Source: Pseudomonas fluorescens (GTDB lineage: Bacteria > Pseudomonadota > Gammaproteobacteria > Pseudomonadales > Pseudomonadaceae). Taken from it: DNA of 64,000 nt. The translations under genes and the position numbers were made by a program. Below the pieces are notes generated by a model that worked only from the letters and a program-made list of their open reading frames with translations, did no database searches and was not told where the DNA came from. How positions within the stretch are numbered: the stretch's first letter is position 1; each line of letters starts with the position of its first letter. The stretch is taken from NCBI RefSeq assembly GCF_004683905.1, contig NZ_CP038438.1, positions 6,076,001 through 6,140,000 of the forward strand, given 5' to 3'. Below are positions 1 through 7,955 of the stretch, in pieces.

Positions 1-1
1 G

Positions 2-325
2 CTGCTGTCGAGCGAAGCATGGGCCCAGGCTTGCGTGGTGCACAGCCAGGGCGAGCGACTCGACGTCAAAGTCTGCCAGCAGAACAGCAATATTCCCGAG
101 AAGCTGTTCAGCGACGGCTTCTGCCAACCGACCCTGGCCGGGCAGAAAGTCGAGGTGCAGTACGTCGATCAATGCCCGAGCGGCGCGTTCGGCGTGTGCA
201 ACAACGCGCAAGTCGCCAATATGCCCTATCGCCAGGATATCCACTATTACGGCGTCGCCTCCGACGCGGCGTATTTGCAGCCGTACTGCGAAGGCCAGAG
301 CCAAGGCAAGTGGCTCAAACCTTGA
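2..325 (+). CDS. Hypothetical secreted protein, 5' end outside window
   Basis: The reading frame is open from the first bases and ends in TGA at 323-325, so the start codon lies upstream of the window. The visible N-terminal part (LLSSEAWAQA) looks like the end of a signal peptide with an Ala-X-Ala cleavage site, so the product is probably periplasmic or secreted. The mature part is about 96 residues with six cysteines, which would suit disulfide bonds. I do not recognise the family. It converges with the DUF1826 gene, 4 nt away, at the edge of a zinc-starvation cluster; a role in zinc stress is only a guess from position. Confidence 0.6.
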   Translation: MLSSEAWAQACVVHSQGERLDVKVCQQNSNIPEKLFSDGFCQPTLAGQKVEVQYVDQCPSGAFGVCNNAQVANMPYRQDIHYYGVASDAAYLQPYCEGQSQGKWLKP

Positions 326-329
326 GCCG

Positions 330-980
330 TCAGCCGAGCCAGTCGAGGGTCAGCAGCAGACGTCGCTCACCCGGCGCCGGTTGCGGGGAGCGATGAATCA
401 GGCCGAAGCCTTCGTTGCCGTGCCACTTCTCACCTTTCAATAACGCCACGTCACCGTTCTGCAGTTGCTGGATGTTCGCGATGTCCCGTGGTTCGGCGTT
501 TGCCTGGCCCAATTGCTCGCGATCCATCACGCCTTCCTTGAGCCACTGACTGCCGATCCCGCCGTAGGTTGTAATCAAGCGCACCGGCACATGATCGACA
601 TGGAAGCGTGGGCACATGGCTTTGTCCAACACCCGCAGGCGCAAACCGATGCGGCGAGCGCCCAGCAGACAGGCGAAGGCACTCACCAGCCATTGCAGGT
701 CCGCGATGAAGCCCTCGTAGCCTTGCAGATCACGGAACCCGGCGGCCAGTCCTTGCAGATCAGGGTCGGCGTCTTCATTCGGCAATTCGATGCACAGTGA
801 TTCCGCCAAAGGCTCGTTGAGCGACAGCAGCAACTCTGCGAAATCGGCGATGTGCAGCGGCAGTTGGCGCTGCCAGACCGCGAGATTGACGTCGTCTTCG
901 AGGATTCGCGTCAGCGTTTTCGGCGTCACCCCCTGATGCTGATGGCGCGCCCGGTTTTGCTGCAGTTTGAGCGCAAGCAT
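330..980 (-). CDS. DUF1826 domain protein
   Basis: A 216-residue protein starting MLALKLQQNRARHQHQG. The ATG at 978-980 overlaps the TGA stop of the upstream zigA gene (TGATG), which indicates translational coupling; a longer frame up to 1031 would run deep into zigA and is rejected. The sequence fits the DUF1826 family, which commonly sits next to COG0523 GTPase genes in proteobacteria. The region around MCPRFHVDHVPVRLITTYGG carries His/Cys/Asp residues that could bind metal, and the family has no proven activity that I know. By context it is a zinc-limitation gene acting with the metallochaperone. Confidence 0.8.
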   Translation of the reverse strand: MLALKLQQNRARHQHQGVTPKTLTRILEDDVNLAVWQRQLPLHIADFAELLLSLNEPLAESLCIELPNEDADPDLQGLAAGFRDLQGYEGFIADLQWLVSAFACLLGARRIGLRLRVLDKAMCPRFHVDHVPVRLITTYGGIGSQWLKEGVMDREQLGQANAEPRDIANIQQLQNGDVALLKGEKWHGNEGFGLIHRSPQPAPGERRLLLTLDWLG

Positions 981-2185
981 CAGGCGGCCTCTTCGTGCCA
1001 AGGGCCGAACGGGTCCGGCAGCCTGCGCCAACCATCTGCGCCAATGGCCATTTCTTCATCAGTCAGCAGGCAGGCGTCGAGCTCCGACTTGAGCTGTACG
1101 AAGTCGATGTTCTGGCCGATGAATACCAGCTCCTGACGACAATCTCCAACGCTCGGTGTCCAGTTCTCCATGATCGCTGCGGTACTTTCCTGATCCTGCG
1201 GCCATTGGTTTTTCGGCACGAAACGCCACCAGCGACCGGCGAAACCATGGCGCATCAAACCGCCGGCCTGCGACCAACTGCCTGCGTCGGAGGGTTTGCT
1301 GGCGAGCCAGAAGAAGCCTTTGGAGCGCAGCAGTTTGCCGTTCGGCCATGGACGATCGATGAAGTCGAAAAAGCGCTGCGGATGGAACGGACGGCGTGCG
1401 CGGTAGGCCGTCGAGGCGATACCGTATTCCGTGGTTTCCGGCACGTGCTCACCGCGCAATTCCTGCAACCAGCCTGGGGCCTGAGCGGCTTTCTCGAAAT
1501 CGAAACGCCCGGTGTTGAGGATTTTCTCCAGCGGCACCTCGCCCATCACCATCGGGATGATCTCCGCTTGGGCGTTGAGACGCTTGAGGATGGCCATCAG
1601 CTCTTCGCGCTCCTGGCGGCTGATGAGGTCGATCTTGCTGATCAGCAGTACATCGGCGAACTCGATTTGTTCGATCAGCAGATCGGTGATCGAGCGTTCA
1701 TCTTCATCGCCCAGGGTCTCGCCTCGGGAAGCCAGACTCTCGGCGGCCTGGTAGTCGAGGAGGAAATTCACGCCGTCGACTACCGTCACCATGGTGTCGA
1801 GGCGCGCGACATCGGCGAGGCTCTGGCCCTGCTCGTCACGAAAGGTGAACGTTTCGGCGACCGGCAGCGGTTCGGAAATACCGGTAGATTCGATGAGCAA
1901 GTAATCGAATCTTCCTTCGCGGGCGAGTTTGCTGACTTCTTCGAGCAGGTCCTCGCGTAACGTACAGCAGATACAACCGTTGCTCATCTCCACCAGTTTT
2001 TCTTCCGCACGGTTAAGGCTGACATCGCGCTGGACTTCGCTGCCATCAATGTTGATCTCGCTCATATCGTTAACGATGACCGCAACGCGCAAACCTTCTC
2101 GATTACGTAGTACGTAATTCAAAAGTGTACTTTTTCCGGCGCCGAGAAAGCCCGATAGAACGGTCACGGGAAGTGGAGATGACAT
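980..2185 (-). CDS. zigA: COG0523-family zinc metallochaperone GTPase
   Basis: A 401-residue G3E-family GTPase. Residues 12-20 form the Walker A loop (GFLGAGKST), residues 71-74 the CxCC metal-binding motif (C71, C73, C74), and SKID serves as the guanine-specificity motif. The C-terminal CobW_C domain follows from about residue 290. The start at 2185 is chosen because it begins right before the GTPase fold and has GAGG upstream; the longer frame to 2314 would encode an implausible tail. Family members use GTP to deliver Zn(II) to client enzymes when zinc is scarce. A Zur box lies about 140 bp upstream at 2326-2338, and the DUF1826 gene follows in the same transcript. The exact subfamily name is by recognition, without a search. 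Confidence 0.92.
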   Translation of the reverse strand: MSSPLPVTVLSGFLGAGKSTLLNYVLRNREGLRVAVIVNDMSEINIDGSEVQRDVSLNRAEEKLVEMSNGCICCTLREDLLEEVSKLAREGRFDYLLIESTGISEPLPVAETFTFRDEQGQSLADVARLDTMVTVVDGVNFLLDYQAAESLASRGETLGDEDERSITDLLIEQIEFADVLLISKIDLISRQEREELMAILKRLNAQAEIIPMVMGEVPLEKILNTGRFDFEKAAQAPGWLQELRGEHVPETTEYGIASTAYRARRPFHPQRFFDFIDRPWPNGKLLRSKGFFWLASKPSDAGSWSQAGGLMRHGFAGRWWRFVPKNQWPQDQESTAAIMENWTPSVGDCRQELVFIGQNIDFVQLKSELDACLLTDEEMAIGADGWRRLPDPFGPWHEEAA

Positions 2186-2325
2186 TGGATAATCCTCATC
2201 AGGTTGTGGCCGATGTGCGTTTTGGCCTGTTTTGGCGTAGCTCACCGCGTACTTGAGCTTCAAAACAGCGCTTTGGCAGAAGCAGACGCTTGCAATCGGC
2301 GAGCTCAGGCTCAATTCAAATTTAT

Positions 2326-2338
2326 GTTATAGTATAAC
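2326..2338. promoter_or_regulatory. Zur box between zigA and the small secreted protein gene
   Basis: The sequence GTTATAGTATAAC is a perfect palindrome around G2332, extended by T2325/A2339, and matches the gamma-proteobacterial Zur operator core GTTATANTATAAC at every position. It lies in an A+T-rich stretch between the divergent zigA and 2420-2797 genes, so one Zur dimer site could repress both in zinc-replete cells. Confidence 0.88.
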
Positions 2339-2419
2339 AATATAAATAAGCCAGCCCCGCTCTTGCCCAAACCGATAAAGCGCTGGAAGCTGCACGCAAA
2401 CTGCCCATCGGACACCGAG

Positions 2420-2797
2420 ATGAAAATTGCCCTGAAATGCTCGCTGCTGAGTCTCGTATTGCTGTCGATGGCCAATGCCTGGGGGAAAATTCCCCCGCTC
2501 GCCAACTGCACACGCAGCGCCAATCTGCTGGCCTGCATCGATGCGCAGGGCAATACCTACAGCGTAAACACGGTGGGCAGCACGATTTACCTGCGTGGCT
2601 TTGAAAAGGACGGCAATCGCTACTGGGCACAGACCAACAGTCGTTTCGGCCAGCTGACGTTCTTCACCGGGCTCGCCTCTGACGGCGAAGCCTGGGTTGG
2701 CTACACCCGTCGTGTCGGCTGGACGACGGTCAATCGCTTTTCCAGCTCTGGCGGCAGCAGCGCCAAGTTCACCTGCAGTCGGATCACCGGCTGCTAA
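2420..2797 (+). CDS. Small secreted protein of unknown function, zinc cluster
   Basis: A 125-residue product. Residues 1-20 (MKIALKCSLLSLVLLSMANA) are a clear signal peptide; the mature part has cysteines in NCTRSANLLACI and at the C-terminus (KFTCSRITGC), suggesting two disulfides, and is rich in aromatic and Gly/Ser residues. The start at 2420 is preferred over the upstream in-frame ATG at 2363 because only it gives a signal peptide. It is divergent from zigA across a Zur box and its stop overlaps the convergent amidase stop by 4 nt. I do not recognise a family; position suggests an exported protein induced by zinc shortage. Confidence 0.75.
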   Translation: MKIALKCSLLSLVLLSMANAWGKIPPLANCTRSANLLACIDAQGNTYSVNTVGSTIYLRGFEKDGNRYWAQTNSRFGQLTFFTGLASDGEAWVGYTRRVGWTTVNRFSSSGGSSAKFTCSRITGC

Positions 2798-3996
2798 ACC
2801 TGCGCTTCTTGCTGTTCCTGCTGCCAGGCGATGTAGCTATCTACTGGCGGATTCTTCTGGAAGTAACGCTGCAGCCCTTCGAATAAACCATCCGCCACGG
2901 CCTGCTGATGTCGAGGCGTGACCAGCCGCTGGCTGTCACGGGCGTTGGAAATGAAGCCGGTTTCCACCAGAATCGACGGCACATCCGGCGACTTCAACAC
3001 GGCAAATCCTGCCTGTTCCACGCGCTTCTGATGCAGCGTGGTGATGCCCGCCAGACTGCCGAGAACGGTGCTGCCGAGTTGCAGACTGGCGGCGATGGTG
3101 GCGTTCATCGACATGTCGAGGATCACGCCGGCGAGCATCGGATCCTTGTCCCTCAGGTTGAGCAGACTGGTCGCACCCAGCAGGTCCGCGCCATTCTCTC
3201 GCTGTGCCATGAAGCGTGCAGTTGCTGACGTCGCACCACCTTCAGACAAGCAATATACAGATGCTCCCGACGCGGTAAGACGCGGCGCCGCATCGGCGTG
3301 CACCGAAATAAACATGTCGGCCTTGTGCTGACGTGCGATATCCACACGCTTGCGCAGCGGCACGAAGAAGTCGTCATTGCGCACCAGTTTTACGTCGAAG
3401 CCTTTCTCCCTTTTCAGGCGTTTGGCGAGCAACTGAGCGATGGCAAGAACCACATCTTTTTCTCGCTCACCCTTGGCGCCAACCGCACCTGGGTCTTTAC
3501 CGCCGTGCCCGGGATCAACCACAACGATGATGTCGCGCTTGGGGTGAGCCTGATTCGAGGGTGTTTCACGTGGAACCATTGCCGGACTTGATGCCTGTTT
3601 GGCGTTTACCAGATCAAGCACCAAGCGGTGCCCTTGGCCATCTTGAGGCGCCAAAAGGAAGCTGCTCAATAGCACCGGATGGTTCAGATCGAGAACGATC
3701 CGTGTATCACCCTGACCAAAGCGCCCTGATCGAATCGAATGAATAGCTGTATCGACAAGCGTCAATTGACTGAAATCGCCACTCAAACTCGCCCCGGAAA
3801 GGTCGATGATCAAGCGTTCTGGAGCGCTCAGGGAGAAGGTTTTGTAGCGCACCGGACCGCTCAGATCGAACACCAATCTGAGCTTGTCATCCGAACGCCA
3901 GAGGCGTGCATTGCGAATTTGTGTAGCCGAAACGGTGAAGGGAAAAGCCAAAGCCGTGCTGGCCACAAGCAGGTTGAGCAGATGACGTCGGTGCAT
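2794..3996 (-). CDS. amiA: N-acetylmuramoyl-L-alanine amidase (AMIN + Amidase_3)
   Basis: A 400-residue periplasmic amidase that cuts the bond between N-acetylmuramic acid and the stem peptide. The N-terminus MHRRHLLNLL followed by a hydrophobic stretch is a signal peptide with a possible Tat twin arginine. Residues about 25-130 form an AMIN domain; from about 157 the catalytic domain starts with VVVDPGHGGKDPGA (zinc ligand His), then SVHAD and the C-terminal catalytic glutamate in VETGFISN. It is divergent from folE2 across a Zur box. Amidase_3 enzymes use zinc, so this copy is probably the one made when zinc is low. A parS site lies inside it. The amiA/amiC naming is by analogy with the P. 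aeruginosa zinc locus. Confidence 0.93.
   Translation of the reverse strand: MHRRHLLNLLVASTALAFPFTVSATQIRNARLWRSDDKLRLVFDLSGPVRYKTFSLSAPERLIIDLSGASLSGDFSQLTLVDTAIHSIRSGRFGQGDTRIVLDLNHPVLLSSFLLAPQDGQGHRLVLDLVNAKQASSPAMVPRETPSNQAHPKRDIIVVVDPGHGGKDPGAVGAKGEREKDVVLAIAQLLAKRLKREKGFDVKLVRNDDFFVPLRKRVDIARQHKADMFISVHADAAPRLTASGASVYCLSEGGATSATARFMAQRENGADLLGATSLLNLRDKDPMLAGVILDMSMNATIAASLQLGSTVLGSLAGITTLHQKRVEQAGFAVLKSPDVPSILVETGFISNARDSQRLVTPRHQQAVADGLFEGLQRYFQKNPPVDSYIAWQQEQQEAQV
3563..3576. other. parS site (one mismatch) inside the amidase gene
   Basis: GTTTCACGTGGAAC differs at one base from the perfect ParB site GTTCCACGTGGAAC seen at 4482 and 15837. The palindromic core CACGTG and both arms are kept. 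It lies in the linker between the AMIN and catalytic domains of the amidase. Confidence 0.8.
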
Positions 3997-4036
3997 ATGA
4001 AAGCCTGTTCATGAAAAAGGCATCGTGATTTGAATT

Positions 4037-4049
4037 GTTATAATGTAAC
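4037..4049. promoter_or_regulatory. Zur box between amidase and folE2
   Basis: GTTATAATGTAAC matches the Zur core GTTATANTATAAC with one mismatch and is centred at 4043. It lies 41 bp upstream of the amidase start (3996, minus strand) and 32 bp upstream of the folE2 ATG at 4081, so it can repress both transcripts. Confidence 0.85.
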
Positions 4050-4080
4050 ATCTAATTCAATCAACACGATGGTTCCGAAC

Positions 4081-4977
4081 ATGAATTCGCTGACACTTCC
4101 GGATATTGCGACTCAAGCCGCTCGGCAGGCGTTACCGCTTGATTGGGTGGGAATGTGCGGCATTGCTCTGCCTGTTTTATTGCAAGGCCAACGTCTGAGC
4201 GCAAAAGCTGATGCAGGCGTGAGTCTCGATGATGGCGAGGCGCGCGGCATTCACATGTCGCGGCTATACCTCGCACTGGCGGCACTTGAGCGGCAGGACC
4301 TCTCACCCTCCTTATTACGGCAGGTTCTCGAAGATTTTCTGGTCAGCCACGATGGTTTATCCAATAACGCCTACCTGAAAATCCACTGCGAAGTGCTGCT
4401 GAAAAGGCCTGCGCTAGTCAGCCCTCTAGCGGGTTGGAAGAGCTACCCAGTGAGCATTTCAGCGAGTCTGAAAAACCAAGTGTTCCACGTGGAACTTAAA
4501 ATCGAGGTGCCCTACTCCTCAACTTGCCCCTGCTCAGCAGCGCTGGCGCGACAGTTGATTCAGCAGCAATTCATCGATGACTTCGCCAACAAGCCACTGC
4601 AACATGCCGAAGTTTTGGCTTGGCTAGGATCAAACCAAGGCATTGTCGCCACCCCGCACAGCCAACGCAGCACCGCGCAATTGCATATGCACCTCGACGA
4701 GTTCATCGACGAGCTTCCCCTGAGTGTGATCATCAATGACGCCGAAGCGGCGCTCGGCACCGCCGTGCAAACCGCCGTGAAACGCGCCGACGAACAAGCC
4801 TTCGCTCTGGCCAATGGACAGAACCTGATGTTCTGCGAAGACGCCGCGCGACGACTCAATCTGGCTCTGCGTCGTTCCCCTGGGGTCAGTGGCTTCCACC
4901 TGCGGGTGATCCACGCCGAAAGCCTGCACGCTCACGACGCGGTAGCCGAAAGCCACTGGCATCGAGAACTCCAATGA
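4081..4977 (+). CDS. folE2: GTP cyclohydrolase IB (FolE2)
   Basis: A 298-residue type IB GTP cyclohydrolase, the first enzyme of folate synthesis (GTP to dihydroneopterin triphosphate). Residues 146-152 (SSTCPCS) contain the conserved catalytic Cys149, and the conserved HMS stretch is at 58-60. FolE2 works with metals other than zinc, replacing zinc-dependent FolE when zinc is scarce. The ATG at 4081 (MNSLTLPDIATQ) matches the family N-terminus; starts at 4030 or 4069 are possible, but the first would place the Zur box inside the gene. The stop overlaps the next start (ATGA at 4974-4977). A perfect parS site lies inside the gene at 4482-4495. Confidence 0.93.
   Translation: MNSLTLPDIATQAARQALPLDWVGMCGIALPVLLQGQRLSAKADAGVSLDDGEARGIHMSRLYLALAALERQDLSPSLLRQVLEDFLVSHDGLSNNAYLKIHCEVLLKRPALVSPLAGWKSYPVSISASLKNQVFHVELKIEVPYSSTCPCSAALARQLIQQQFIDDFANKPLQHAEVLAWLGSNQGIVATPHSQRSTAQLHMHLDEFIDELPLSVIINDAEAALGTAVQTAVKRADEQAFALANGQNLMFCEDAARRLNLALRRSPGVSGFHLRVIHAESLHAHDAVAESHWHRELQ
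4482..4495. other. parS site inside folE2
   Basis: GTTCCACGTGGAAC is a perfect 14-bp palindrome equal to the pseudomonad parS consensus bound by ParB, flanked by T on both sides. It encodes part of VFHVEL in FolE2. It lies 919 bp from the parS-like site at 3563. Confidence 0.9.
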
Positions 4978-5642
4978 TCCGTTGCCACACCCTGAGTTGG
5001 GGCGCATCCGGCCAACCACTGACTTCGCCACTGACCCTATCGCTGGAACACGGCAGCCTCAGCGCCATCATCGGCGCCAACGGCTGCGGTAAAAGCAGCT
5101 TGCTGAAAGTCATCGCCGGATTGCAGAAGCCGCTATCGGGAAAAGTCGCACTGGGTGTTCCACGCCAGGGCGGCCTGGCGTTCCTGCCGCAACAGCAACA
5201 CCTCGACCGGCAGTTCCCCATCAGTCTCGAAGAACTGGTGGCCGCGGGTTTCTGGGGCCGTCGATTGTCGACGCAACTGCGCACGCAACGACTCGGTAAC
5301 GCACTGGAAAACTGGCACTTGAGTGGATTGGAAAAGCGTCCGCTTATGGCCCTTTCCGGTGGCGAGTTGCAGCGCGCCCTGCTCGCCCGCTTGAGTCTGA
5401 CCGACGCCCAATTGCTGCTGCTCGACGAACCCCACGCAGCTCTCGATGAACTGGGCCAGCAGTTACTCTGGCAACACATCCACGCCTGGCACTCCGAAGG
5501 ACGGACACTGCTGATGGTCTGCCATGACCTCGCCGCCGTCCGCCAACACATCCCGCAGACACTGCTGATCAAAAACCGCGAATGCCTGTTCGGGCCCAGT
5601 GCCGAACTGATCCAGCAAACACCCGATATGCAGGTGGCCTGA
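4974..5642 (+). CDS. aztA: Zinc ABC transporter ATP-binding subunit
   Basis: A 222-residue ATPase of the metal-chelate ABC family. It has the Walker A motif GANGCGKS near residue 36, a Q-loop (FLPQQQHLD), the signature LSGGE, the Walker B LLLLDEP and the switch His in MVCHD. It starts inside the folE2 stop codon (ATGA) and ends inside the permease start (TGATG), so the genes are co-translated. With the permease and the binding protein it should form a zinc importer. The order ATPase-permease-binding protein and the type of binding protein favour the AztABC system over ZnuABC. Confidence 0.88.
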   Translation: MIRCHTLSWGASGQPLTSPLTLSLEHGSLSAIIGANGCGKSSLLKVIAGLQKPLSGKVALGVPRQGGLAFLPQQQHLDRQFPISLEELVAAGFWGRRLSTQLRTQRLGNALENWHLSGLEKRPLMALSGGELQRALLARLSLTDAQLLLLDEPHAALDELGQQLLWQHIHAWHSEGRTLLMVCHDLAAVRQHIPQTLLIKNRECLFGPSAELIQQTPDMQVA

Positions 5643-6508
5643 TGCTCACCGTCGCCCACCTCTGGCAACCGTTCAGCGAGTTCGTGTTCATGCGCCGAGC
5701 GCTGCTCGGCGGACTGGTATTGGCCTGCAGCACAGCGCCACTTGGCGTGTTTCTGATCCTGCGGCGCATGAGCCTGATCGGTGACGCCGTTGCCCACGGC
5801 ATCCTTCCCGGCGCGGCATTGGGCTTCTGGTTCGCCGGTCTGAGTCTGCCCGCGCTGACCTTCGGTGGTCTGGGCGCCGGCCTGGGCATGGCCGGTCTCG
5901 CCGCCTGGATTACCCGTCGCACCGGCCTGCGCGAAGACGCCAGCCTCGCCGCGATCTACCCGATCTCGCTCGCCAGTGGCGTGCTGATTCTTGGCATCGC
6001 CGGCAAACGCCTCGACTTGCTGCACCTGTTGTTCGGCTCGGCACTGGCGGTCGACGGCCCTACTCTTCACGGCATGTTATGGGTCTCGGCCTTTAGCCTG
6101 ATTGCCATGGCACTCATCTACAAACCGCTGCTGCTCGATACCCTCGACCCATTATTCCTGCAAACCGTCAGCCGCCTCGGCCCCCTCGCCCACGGCGTGT
6201 TCCTGACATTGGTGGTGCTCAATCTGGTGATCGGTTTCCAGGCCATCGGCGCCTTGATGGTGGTCGGCCTGATGATGCTGCCCGCCGCCGCGTCACGGTT
6301 CTGGAGTCGTCGCCTGCCGAGCCTGATTGCCATCTCGGCGCTTATCGGCTGCCTCTCGGTGTGGTGCGGATTGTTGATCTCGTTCTACTACTCGCTGCCC
6401 AGCGGTCCGGCGATCGTGCTGGTCGCGGGTATCAGTTATCTGCTGTCCGTGGTATTCGGGCCGGTGCACGGCTTGTTGCGCCGCCCGCCTTTGCTCACAT
6501 CCCAATGA
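5642..6508 (+). CDS. aztB: Zinc ABC transporter permease
   Basis: A 288-residue integral membrane protein of the ABC-3 family (metal importer permeases). It has about eight hydrophobic segments and the family's conserved loop LRRMSLIGDAVAHGILPGAA at about residues 40-60, with a second typical stretch IGALMVVGLMMLPAAAS. The start at 5642 overlaps the ATPase stop; the longer in-frame start at 5582 would lie inside that gene. It forms the zinc channel in the inner membrane. Confidence 0.9.
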   Translation: MLTVAHLWQPFSEFVFMRRALLGGLVLACSTAPLGVFLILRRMSLIGDAVAHGILPGAALGFWFAGLSLPALTFGGLGAGLGMAGLAAWITRRTGLREDASLAAIYPISLASGVLILGIAGKRLDLLHLLFGSALAVDGPTLHGMLWVSAFSLIAMALIYKPLLLDTLDPLFLQTVSRLGPLAHGVFLTLVVLNLVIGFQAIGALMVVGLMMLPAAASRFWSRRLPSLIAISALIGCLSVWCGLLISFYYSLPSGPAIVLVAGISYLLSVVFGPVHGLLRRPPLLTSQ

Positions 6509-6519
6509 GGTGTTTCCCG

Positions 6520-7395
6520 ATGCGCGCTCTACTCGTGTTGTTCAGCTTGCTGCTATCGATGTCGTTGTCGGCGGCGGAAAAATTGCCGGTGGTTACCAGC
6601 TTCAGCATCCTCGCCGACATGGTTCACCAGGTGGGTGGCGAGCATATCCAGATCACCAACATGGTCGGCCCGGACGCCGACGCACACACCTATGAACCGA
6701 CGCCTGATGATGCCAAAGCGCTGCTCAAAGCCAAACTGATTATCAAGAACGGATTGGGTTTCGAGCCTTGGCTTGATCGTCTGGTAACCAGCACCGACAC
6801 CAGAGCCCCCATCATCAGTGCCAGTCATGGCGTGATTCCACGCTCGCTGGAGGAAGACGGCGAGACCATTCCCGACCCGCACGCCTGGCACAACCTGGCC
6901 AACACCGAGCTGTACATCGCCAACATCACCAAGGCGCTGATCGCCGCTGATCCGGCGAACATGGCCGACTACCAACGCAACAGCCAGACCTACCTGAAAC
7001 AGATCTACACCCTGCTCGCTGAAGCCAAGGCCAAGCTCGGCTCGCTGCCACCGGGCAATCGCAAGATCGTCACCAGCCACGATGCCTTCGGTTATCTCGG
7101 GCAGGCCTACGGCATCGACTTCATGGCGCCGCAAGGTCTGTCCACCGAGCGTGAACCGTCAGCCGCCGAAGTCGCCGCACTGATTACCCAAATCCGTCAG
7201 GCCAAGGTCAAAGCGGTGTTCATGGAAAACATCAAGGACGCGCGCCTGCTCAAGCAGATCGCCGAGGAAAGCGGCGCGCACATCGGCGGCACGTTGTACT
7301 CCGATGCCCTCGCCGCTAGCGGCCCGGCCAGCACCTTTACCGGACTGTTCGAATACAACCTCAACACCCTTTACGACGCACTGAGCCAGCCATGA
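6520..7395 (+). CDS. aztC: Zinc-binding periplasmic protein of ABC transporter (AztC-like)
   Basis: A 291-residue cluster A-I (ZnuA/TroA-like) solute-binding protein. The N-terminus MRALLVLFSLLLSMSLSAA is a signal peptide. Ligand candidates are His in DAHTYEP, His in DPHAWHN, His in TSHDAFGY and Asp in LYSDALA, the set used by AztC-type proteins. The His-rich loop of classical ZnuA is missing. The start at 6520 is preferred because GAGGTG stands 8 nt upstream; an alternative ATG at 6505 overlaps the permease stop. It ends in an ATGA overlap with the carbonic anhydrase gene. No aztD-like chaperone gene is present next to it. Confidence 0.88.
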   Translation: MRALLVLFSLLLSMSLSAAEKLPVVTSFSILADMVHQVGGEHIQITNMVGPDADAHTYEPTPDDAKALLKAKLIIKNGLGFEPWLDRLVTSTDTRAPIISASHGVIPRSLEEDGETIPDPHAWHNLANTELYIANITKALIAADPANMADYQRNSQTYLKQIYTLLAEAKAKLGSLPPGNRKIVTSHDAFGYLGQAYGIDFMAPQGLSTEREPSAAEVAALITQIRQAKVKAVFMENIKDARLLKQIAEESGAHIGGTLYSDALAASGPASTFTGLFEYNLNTLYDALSQP

Positions 7396-7952
7396 TCCGT
7401 AAAAATCCTTCCGGCGATCTTCCGCAAATTGCCGAGTCGGCCTACGTCGACAAAACCGCGATCATCTGCGGCAAGGTGGTCATTGGCGAGAACGTCTTCG
7501 TCGGCCCCTACGCAGTGATCCGCGCCGATGAAGTAGACGCTTCAGGCGCGATGGAGCCGATCACCATCGGCGCCAATTCGAACATCCAGGACGGCGTGGT
7601 GATCCATTCCAAATCCGGCGCTGCCGTGACCATCGGCGAATTCACCTCGATCGCTCACCGCTCGATCGTGCACGGCCCGTGCGTAGTCGGCGACCGGGTG
7701 TTCATCGGTTTCAACAGTGTGCTGTTCAACTGCGTGGTCGGTGACGGCTGTGTGGTGCGGCACAACTCGGTGGTCGATGGCCGCGATTTGCCGGATGCGT
7801 TCTACGTGCCCTCCACCACCCGCATCGGCCCCAATACCGACCTCTCGCAGTTCCCGCCGGTGAGTGTCAGCGCCTCGGAGTTTTCCGAAGACGTGGCACG
7901 CACCAATGTCGATCTGGTACGCGGCTACAAAGCCTTGCAGAACGAGTTCTGA
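7392..7952 (+). CDS. cam: Gamma-class carbonic anhydrase-like protein
   Basis: A 186-residue left-handed beta-helix protein built from hexapeptide repeats (for example AIICGKVVIGENVFVGPYAV). His72, His89 and His94 are the three metal ligands of gamma-carbonic anhydrases, with Arg44, Asp46, Gln66 and Asp67 also kept. Gamma enzymes can use Fe or Co instead of Zn, so this copy could replace a zinc enzyme for CO2/bicarbonate exchange when zinc is low. The ATG overlaps the aztC stop, and the dihydroorotase gene follows after 3 nt. Confidence 0.85.
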   Translation: MIRKNPSGDLPQIAESAYVDKTAIICGKVVIGENVFVGPYAVIRADEVDASGAMEPITIGANSNIQDGVVIHSKSGAAVTIGEFTSIAHRSIVHGPCVVGDRVFIGFNSVLFNCVVGDGCVVRHNSVVDGRDLPDAFYVPSTTRIGPNTDLSQFPPVSVSASEFSEDVARTNVDLVRGYKALQNEF

Positions 7953-7955
7953 ATC

